A stretch of DNA of 39,971 nt, taken from Pirellulales bacterium. GTDB taxonomy: Bacteria; Planctomycetota; Planctomycetia; Pirellulales; JAICIG01. The stretch is taken from the NCBI GenBank assembly GCA_025924495.1, contig JAICIG010000008.1, forward strand, positions 1 to 39,971. The letters run 5' to 3'. The translations under genes and the position numbers were made by a program. The notes under the pieces were generated by a model that worked only from the letters and a program-made list of their open reading frames with translations, did no database searches and was not told where the DNA came from. Of this stretch, positions 35,577 through 39,971 are shown in pieces. How positions within the stretch are numbered: the stretch's first letter is position 1; each line of letters begins with the position of its first letter.

Positions 35577-37529
35577 TTACTTTTCCAGCGCTTCGACAAT
35601 GGCTTGCTTCGTCTTCTCGCGATCGCAGACTGCCCGCAATTCTTCGCGATTGAGCGGCCGCAAGCCGGTTAGTTCCGCTTCGGCGAATTCATCGACGGCG
35701 ATCAGATACGACGAAGCGGCCAACTGCCAGGACTCGAGTGTCTGCCACATTTCATCGCCTGGCGCTTTAACTCTCGGACCGACGGCATAATTTGCGTCGA
35801 GCCGCGCCAGCCGCACGCCGATGGTGGCCCAGAGTCGCGTTACATTATTCATTTGATCGAAATAGATGGGCACGGCCACGCGCGTGTCGACGGTCAGGTC
35901 CGGATCTTGGAATGCCTGCTCCAGCCAATCGCTCGCGATCTGATAGCATCGCGACTGTTCGTCAGAGTTTGCCAGCGGTTCGCCGTCGGCAAAGCTCGTT
36001 CTCAGTCCGATGTCCTCGGCGCTGACGAGGTACAGTCCATAGAACAGGTCGCGCATCCAGGGCAACTCTTGACTCAAGGGCAGCTCGCGAGTTCCATCTT
36101 GTTTGAGCCCATGCAGCTTACCGAGCCCCTCATGACCGAGCGACGCTGTAAGAAAATCCGCTAGAAATGCGTATGATCGGGCGGTGCGCACGTAATAGCT
36201 TGGACATGGCTCGACTCGCAATCGCGGTTTCACCTGCGCCGGCGGCCTGGCCAAAGGAGCTGCCGCCGCCTTCATGCCGCGAGCGTGCGTTTCGCGGCGC
36301 TTGGTAACCAATGCTTCAAACGCCTCCAACATTCGTTTCTTGTAAGCTTTTGTCAGCAACAGCTTGCCATGCTCTTCGCCTCGTTCGGGCAGCAGCAACG
36401 TTTCCAAGGCATACACCTGATGTTCATACCAGCCGCTGTCGGCATTGGGTTTGAGATCGGCTTCGCCTGAGCGGATTTTCCGCACCAACTCGCGCATCAA
36501 GTTTGCTTGGACGGGCAAGCCATCGGGAAAGAGCTTTTCGAACAGTACGGTCTCGCGCGAGGTTGATGGCGGGAACAAGGCCGCCGCATGATCGTGGACT
36601 CCCCGTTCCTTACACAGCGCCTTAAACGCCGCGGGCGATTCAACCTCGGCGGCCGCCAGGTCGGCGATGGAAAGGCACTCGTACCGATTGCTCAGCCGGG
36701 AATAAAAGTCGACCGCGCGACGATAATCCTTCGCGAGAGACTCATCCTGGCGCAAGGCGTGTGCGAGTTCTAGCGGAATCTCTAAGACCTGGTCGGGAAA
36801 CGAGCGCTGGAAGAATCTCAGAAAACGGAAACACGCTTCCAGTTCGTTATTCCAAGTGTAAAAGCCGATCGGCTTCGATGCGGCGGCATTTCCCTCGAAT
36901 TCGCGCAGCCACATTTGTTTGGCAGCGTCCTCAGCCGGTTCGACCTTGACGCCAGCAAGCTCCAGTCCGGCCGCCAGATAGGCCGCCGCTTTGCCTTGCG
37001 GAGAAACCGCTTCATACAACCGCTGTACGAGGACGATATGACTCTGCAATTCCCCTTCCAGCCCCTGGTAATAGGCCTGGTCGATCGCGGCATATAAACC
37101 ATCGTCAAACTGCTTGGCCTTGCCATCGATCAGGTTCACGGAAGGAAGCACATTTCGCGACCGCGGGTCGGAGCCGATCGCCTTGGCATAAGATGCATGC
37201 AGTTCGAGCAACTCCGGCTCTTGGTCGGAACGGACCAACGGCGTATCAAGTTCGATGACCGCGGCGCTTGAGTTGACCTGCTCGCCGCCGGCCAAAGGGC
37301 GTCGGTCGACCAAGTCAGGATCGAACTCCGGCGGTTTGATATCGGCCAGTTTGTCGTCGGTCAGTAATTCGTCTGGTTCGGCGGGGGGCGGGCGATACTC
37401 GGTGATCTCGAGCGTATCCGTGTCCTCCGGTTCTAATACTGGCGAGAAAAGAGCGCGATGGTAGACGAGCGTTGCGCCGACGCCCGCCAGGCACAAGAGA
37501 ATCAAAATGCCCAAAATCCGGCTCTTCAT
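35577..37529 (-). CDS. Hypothetical membrane-anchored envelope protein, 650 residues
   Basis: No family is recognised. An N-terminal hydrophobic helix (about residues 5-22, ILGILILLCLAGVGATLVY) acts as an anchor or signal. Next is an acidic, Pro-rich linker (about 30-85, EPEDTDTLEITEYRPPPAEP). The long remainder is mostly helical, with regions such as LLELHASYAKAIGSDPRSR, RFLRFFQRSFPDQVLEIPLELA and VEPCPSYYVRTARSYAFLADFL. No catalytic motif is evident. AGGAG lies nine bases before the ATG at 37529, which is preferred over an upstream in-frame start (37679) that would overlap the preceding gene. It is the last gene of a three-gene minus-strand operon; its stop is 400 bases from the HD-GYP start. 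Confidence 0.72.
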   Translation of the reverse strand: MKSRILGILILLCLAGVGATLVYHRALFSPVLEPEDTDTLEITEYRPPPAEPDELLTDDKLADIKPPEFDPDLVDRRPLAGGEQVNSSAAVIELDTPLVRSDQEPELLELHASYAKAIGSDPRSRNVLPSVNLIDGKAKQFDDGLYAAIDQAYYQGLEGELQSHIVLVQRLYEAVSPQGKAAAYLAAGLELAGVKVEPAEDAAKQMWLREFEGNAAASKPIGFYTWNNELEACFRFLRFFQRSFPDQVLEIPLELAHALRQDESLAKDYRRAVDFYSRLSNRYECLSIADLAAAEVESPAAFKALCKERGVHDHAAALFPPSTSRETVLFEKLFPDGLPVQANLMRELVRKIRSGEADLKPNADSGWYEHQVYALETLLLPERGEEHGKLLLTKAYKKRMLEAFEALVTKRRETHARGMKAAAAPLARPPAQVKPRLRVEPCPSYYVRTARSYAFLADFLTASLGHEGLGKLHGLKQDGTRELPLSQELPWMRDLFYGLYLVSAEDIGLRTSFADGEPLANSDEQSRCYQIASDWLEQAFQDPDLTVDTRVAVPIYFDQMNNVTRLWATIGVRLARLDANYAVGPRVKAPGDEMWQTLESWQLAASSYLIAVDEFAEAELTGLRPLNREELRAVCDREKTKQAIVEALEK

Positions 37530-37623
37530 GGCGAGCGACTCCTGGAAAATCCCCCGGAACGCGGATTGGACGCAACTCGATTTCAATAAGTTCCGCAGCG
37601 GCGCCGCGGGCGGCTCTTGTCGG

Positions 37624-38478
37624 TCACGCGCGCAGACGCTGGCTGCGCAATCTTTCGCGGACGAGGAATCGGAGGGCAAAATAGCCGCCCGCCACGACCA
37701 ATGCCGTGACGCCTAGCCACGTCCAATCGGCGCGGCGAGCGATTTCACCGCCGATTTTCTCCGCAACCGGCCGGGCAAAGTTGTCGGCCAGTTTTGCCGT
37801 GCCGTCGATGAACGGTTGCGGATCGGCCAGGAAGGCCGTTAGAGCTGCGCCGATGGCCAAGGTCTTCTTGTTTCTCCACACGAAGTCCATGCCGCGGTTG
37901 CCATAGCGCGCGATGGTCTCTAACAAGGCATCGGTGCGCCCCAGCCGTGCCAGTTCGCCCCCTTCGGCCATCATGGCCAGTCGCCGCGCGTTCTGGCCGT
38001 CGACGGCGGTCAGAGCCTTTGCCGCCGGTTTGCGGAATACTGTGATCAGCGGCTCCGCCAGTCCCTTATGCTTGAGCATTGCCCTGGCGGCATCGTCGCC
38101 ATAGCTGACGAACAGTTTCAGGCGTTGCGGATTCTCGACGATCCACAGGGCCTTATCCCCCTGTCGGCTCAAAAGCTTGGTTGCGGCCGAGCCGAGCTTG
38201 CCCGACTTTTCGATCGCGCGCAGCGCTCGCGGTCCGCCCTTGCGAACGGCCAGCACGGCCTCGTCGCCATATTTAACCGCCAATGATTCGATGCGGACGG
38301 TCAGCTTTTCGGCGCTCTCCGCGGTCGCTTTGGCGCCAAATTTACGCAGTACGTATTCTGCCGCTTCGCGGGCCGCTTGAGTCTTGGGGCCTGCGACGGC
38401 AATCGACGACAGAGAGACGGACGACGTGAGACAGGCAAGCGAAAACACAACGGCCAAGCGCTTGAGGATGAGTTTCAA
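37624..38478 (-). CDS. Hypothetical secreted helical-repeat protein with C-terminal membrane helix
   Basis: This is a 284-residue protein if started at the TTG at 38478. That start gives a clear signal peptide (KLILKRLAVVFSLACL, then SSIAVA). The body is helical with an irregular repeat around (Y/Q)GD-x-A: KYGDEAVLAVRKGGPRALRAI, RQGDKALWIVE, SYGDDAARAMLKHKG, RYGNRGMDFVWRNKK. A hydrophobic helix (about 252-270, WLGVTALVVAGGYFALRFLV) and a basic tail end it, so it is likely inserted in the membrane with its body outside the cytoplasm. The family is unknown. The frame runs 19 codons further up, including an ATG at 38526, but lacks a ribosome site there. It is the middle gene of the operon. Confidence 0.7.
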   Translation of the reverse strand: MKLILKRLAVVFSLACLTSSVSLSSIAVAGPKTQAAREAAEYVLRKFGAKATAESAEKLTVRIESLAVKYGDEAVLAVRKGGPRALRAIEKSGKLGSAATKLLSRQGDKALWIVENPQRLKLFVSYGDDAARAMLKHKGLAEPLITVFRKPAAKALTAVDGQNARRLAMMAEGGELARLGRTDALLETIARYGNRGMDFVWRNKKTLAIGAALTAFLADPQPFIDGTAKLADNFARPVAEKIGGEIARRADWTWLGVTALVVAGGYFALRFLVRERLRSQRLRA

Positions 38479-38484
38479 GATCGT

Positions 38485-38490
38485 TCTCCC
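38485..38490 (-). promoter_or_regulatory. Shine-Dalgarno that supports the TTG start at 38478
   Basis: On the minus strand GGGAGA lies six bases before TTG AAA CTC. The upstream ATG at 38526 has no such site and would place charged residues before the signal peptide. Confidence 0.6.
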
Positions 38491-38579
38491 AGGTAATTCG
38501 GCAAGCCGTCTTCCGTTCGCATTCATATGTGCCAATCGGGGGCGGAACGGGCTCCGTCGGCAGCAGTTGTCGGGCGTCG

Positions 38580-39548
38580 CTATAATCCAGCAAATTCGCG
38601 AGAATCGCCTCCTTCGAGCAACTCGGCCATCGCGGCGCGGCGCACTTCGGCGCGGCGCCGCGCAAACTCGGCGAGCGATTTTTTCAAACCAGGCATCGTA
38701 TCGTCTCCAGCAATAATCAATCGCTCCAAATCGTCGAGCTTACCATTGAGTTCGGCCGCCAGGTTTCCAGTTGGATCGGCCCACCAGTTCCAGACCCAAC
38801 TGACCATTTGATCGACGATCAGCCCGACGACCAGCCCGGCTCCGAGCGTGGCCCAGGAAGCGCCCGCTCCCACGCCCAGAATTCCGGCAGAAACTCCCAG
38901 CCTGACGGCAACCTGCGTGAGCACTTCGCCCGCGACGAGCGAGATCAATTCCTTGGTAACATCGGCATTCAAATCTGCACCGACGTGATCCAGCGTGCGT
39001 TGGACCGCATCTTGATAGGCGGCGGAAAGAGTCGCGGGATCAGCGAACGCCGGCAAGGCGCTTGGCGGCAAATCGCTCAGGTCCTGTCGCAATTTGACCA
39101 GCATGCGGTTTTCGATCTCGTCGAGTGCATCGCCAAAACCGTGGGCGACTTGCTCCACAGCGCGCGACAAATCTTGGGGCCCAAATAAGTGTTCGTTGAA
39201 CGCTTGGCGCAGAAACTCGGCATGGCGATCGCCTCGAGTGAACGGCGTTTTGTCAGCCACGAAGCGCCACTTGCTGCCCCAGCCTAGCACGCGGGCAGCG
39301 AATTGCGGCGTGCGCTGCTTCGCATCAGTGAAGAAGTCATTGAGCGGCTTTAGCTGCCGGTCGATGGCCGCCTCGCTCGTTTGTTCCGCCCACGAGAGGC
39401 TGCGCCGAGCGCGAACAAGGGCCTCGCGCCGGATTTCGTCGTCCGTCGGCCCCGCCGCGGCCGGCAGCCCGGTCGGCGACGGCCAGCCCAGCCAACAGGC
39501 CGCCAGCGCGCTAACTGCGACGGTCAGAACTGTGCCGGAAGATCGCAT
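38580..39548 (-). CDS. Hypothetical secreted membrane protein with Gly-rich hydrophobic hairpin, 322 residues
   Basis: No family is recognised. A signal peptide (about residues 1-32) opens the protein. The first half is helical and charged, with RRSLSWAEQTSEAAIDRQL and FFTDAKQRTPQF. A long Gly/Ala-rich hydrophobic part (about 215-255: GVSAGILGVGAGASWATLGAG, then VVGLIVDQMVSWVWNWW) looks like a membrane hairpin or glycine zipper. A charged helical tail with RRRAEVRRAAMAELLEGGD ends it. The ribosome site is weak. It is the first gene of a co-directional trio; its stop is 101 bases before the next start. The partly hydrophobic zipper could let it oligomerise in a membrane; this is inference. Confidence 0.7.
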   Translation of the reverse strand: MRSSGTVLTVAVSALAACWLGWPSPTGLPAAAGPTDDEIRREALVRARRSLSWAEQTSEAAIDRQLKPLNDFFTDAKQRTPQFAARVLGWGSKWRFVADKTPFTRGDRHAEFLRQAFNEHLFGPQDLSRAVEQVAHGFGDALDEIENRMLVKLRQDLSDLPPSALPAFADPATLSAAYQDAVQRTLDHVGADLNADVTKELISLVAGEVLTQVAVRLGVSAGILGVGAGASWATLGAGLVVGLIVDQMVSWVWNWWADPTGNLAAELNGKLDDLERLIIAGDDTMPGLKKSLAEFARRRAEVRRAAMAELLEGGDSREFAGL

Positions 39549-39634
39549 CGGAATTTACGGCCCTGAAAAGAATCGAAGTGCCCCGCCGCGCGTGCCTACT
39601 TCTTACGCTCGGTCGCGGCATGCGGCTCGTCCAA

Positions 39635-39640
39635 ATTATA
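39635..39640 (-). promoter_or_regulatory. Candidate -10 box for the envelope operon
   Basis: On the minus strand a perfect TATAAT lies 86 bases before the ATG at 39548 in an AT-rich patch. The -35 position holds no good match, so the call is weak. Confidence 0.3.
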
Positions 39641-39742
39641 GAGATTTGCGACATTCGCCGCGATGAAACCTGAGGAGTTTGCGGCTTGCGCCGTGCCTGC
39701 GGTCCGGGCGGCGGATGCAGGAGCAGACCGTTTGCTCATCGG

Positions 39743-39971
39743 TTATTCGGCGGCGGCGAACAAATCTCGCATGAATCCGGCCGCGCGATCCCATTCCGCA
39801 GCCGCCTTTTCGAAGTCAACTTGCATCGCCTTAACGGTTTGCGGCGTTTCGATCCGAGACTTCACTTCGACTTTGTCATTTAACGGGATCTGGGCGCTGG
39901 GGCCTTCGGCCAGCTTCGCTTCGACGCCGGGTGACAATAGGTAGTCGACCAGCTTCCGCGCGGCCCGCGGA
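39743..39971 (-). CDS. C-terminal end of an ABC-type extracellular solute-binding protein (partial)
   Basis: The gene enters from the right edge; only the last 75 residues are seen. The reading AARKLVDYLLSPGVEAKLAE followed by GPSAQIPLN is typical of the C-terminal lobe of family 1 binding proteins for iron(III), thiamine and similar ligands, where a helix of this form ends the domain. The tail KAMQVDFEKAAAEWDRAAGFMRDLF completes it. The ligand cannot be told from this part. The stop lies 194 bases before the envelope operon start, on the same strand. Confidence 0.75.
   Translation of the reverse strand, partial: PRAARKLVDYLLSPGVEAKLAEGPSAQIPLNDKVEVKSRIETPQTVKAMQVDFEKAAAEWDRAAGFMRDLFAAAE

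Noticed and set aside
38578..38586. TATAAT on the plus strand near 38580
   Set aside because: It lies inside the 3' end of a minus-strand gene, and no plus-strand gene follows.

Overview
The window looks like chromosomal DNA of a member of the Planctomycetota, probably near the Pirellulales. The evidence is the gene content. There is a DUF1559 pseudopilin-like protein with an H-X9-DG motif, a Tat-exported DUF1501 protein, a DUF1080 protein, secreted PQQ-type propellers and a giant repeat protein with a DUF4214 tail. There is also a bacterial formylmethanofuran:tetrahydromethanopterin formyltransferase and a Cys-rich lipoprotein of a type I associate with this phylum. The DNA is GC-rich with short AT-rich promoter islands. 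No phage, insertion sequence, integrase or CRISPR array was seen.

Layout. Positions 1-9501 (+) are the 3' part of one enormous surface or secreted protein gene that begins before the window. A lone methyltransferase (+) and a slipin (-) follow. Then come an oxalate-decarboxylase-type bicupin with a Tat signal (+), a tRNA-Asp(GTC) with its own promoter and terminator (-), and a 44-residue membrane protein (+). Two minus-strand genes follow: a tandem WaaP-type kinase and a TPR membrane protein. Positions 17.3-20.1 kb (+) hold a PQQ propeller and a DUF1501 protein. Positions 20.2-23.0 kb (-) hold a DUF1559 protein and a secreted transglutaminase-like protein. Positions 23.3-26.3 kb (+) are a two-gene operon, DUF1080 plus a Tat-exported glycosidase-like protein. 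A 104-residue unknown (+), a fatty acid desaturase (-) and the Cys-rich lipoprotein (-) come next.

Positions 28.7-32.7 kb (+) encode a 1350-residue soluble hybrid histidine kinase (four PAS, GAF, HisKA, HATPase, two REC, HPt). Converging on it is a minus-strand pair, an HD-GYP c-di-GMP phosphodiesterase followed 54 bp later by ftr. The right end (35.6-39.5 kb, -) is a co-directional trio of unknown envelope proteins. Upstream of it is the C-terminal end of a solute-binding protein cut by the window edge.

How the genes might work together. The secreted glycosidase, DUF1080, PQQ and DUF1501 proteins fit degradation of extracellular glycans. The kinase and HD-GYP genes are signalling. Ftr belongs to H4MPT-linked C1 metabolism, and OxdC would yield formate, but a metabolic link between the two is only a guess. 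The best candidate for something undescribed is the three-gene envelope operon at 35577-39548. The HD-GYP/ftr pairing, the Tat-exported OxdC with a variant lid, and the 44-residue protein are the next most interesting.
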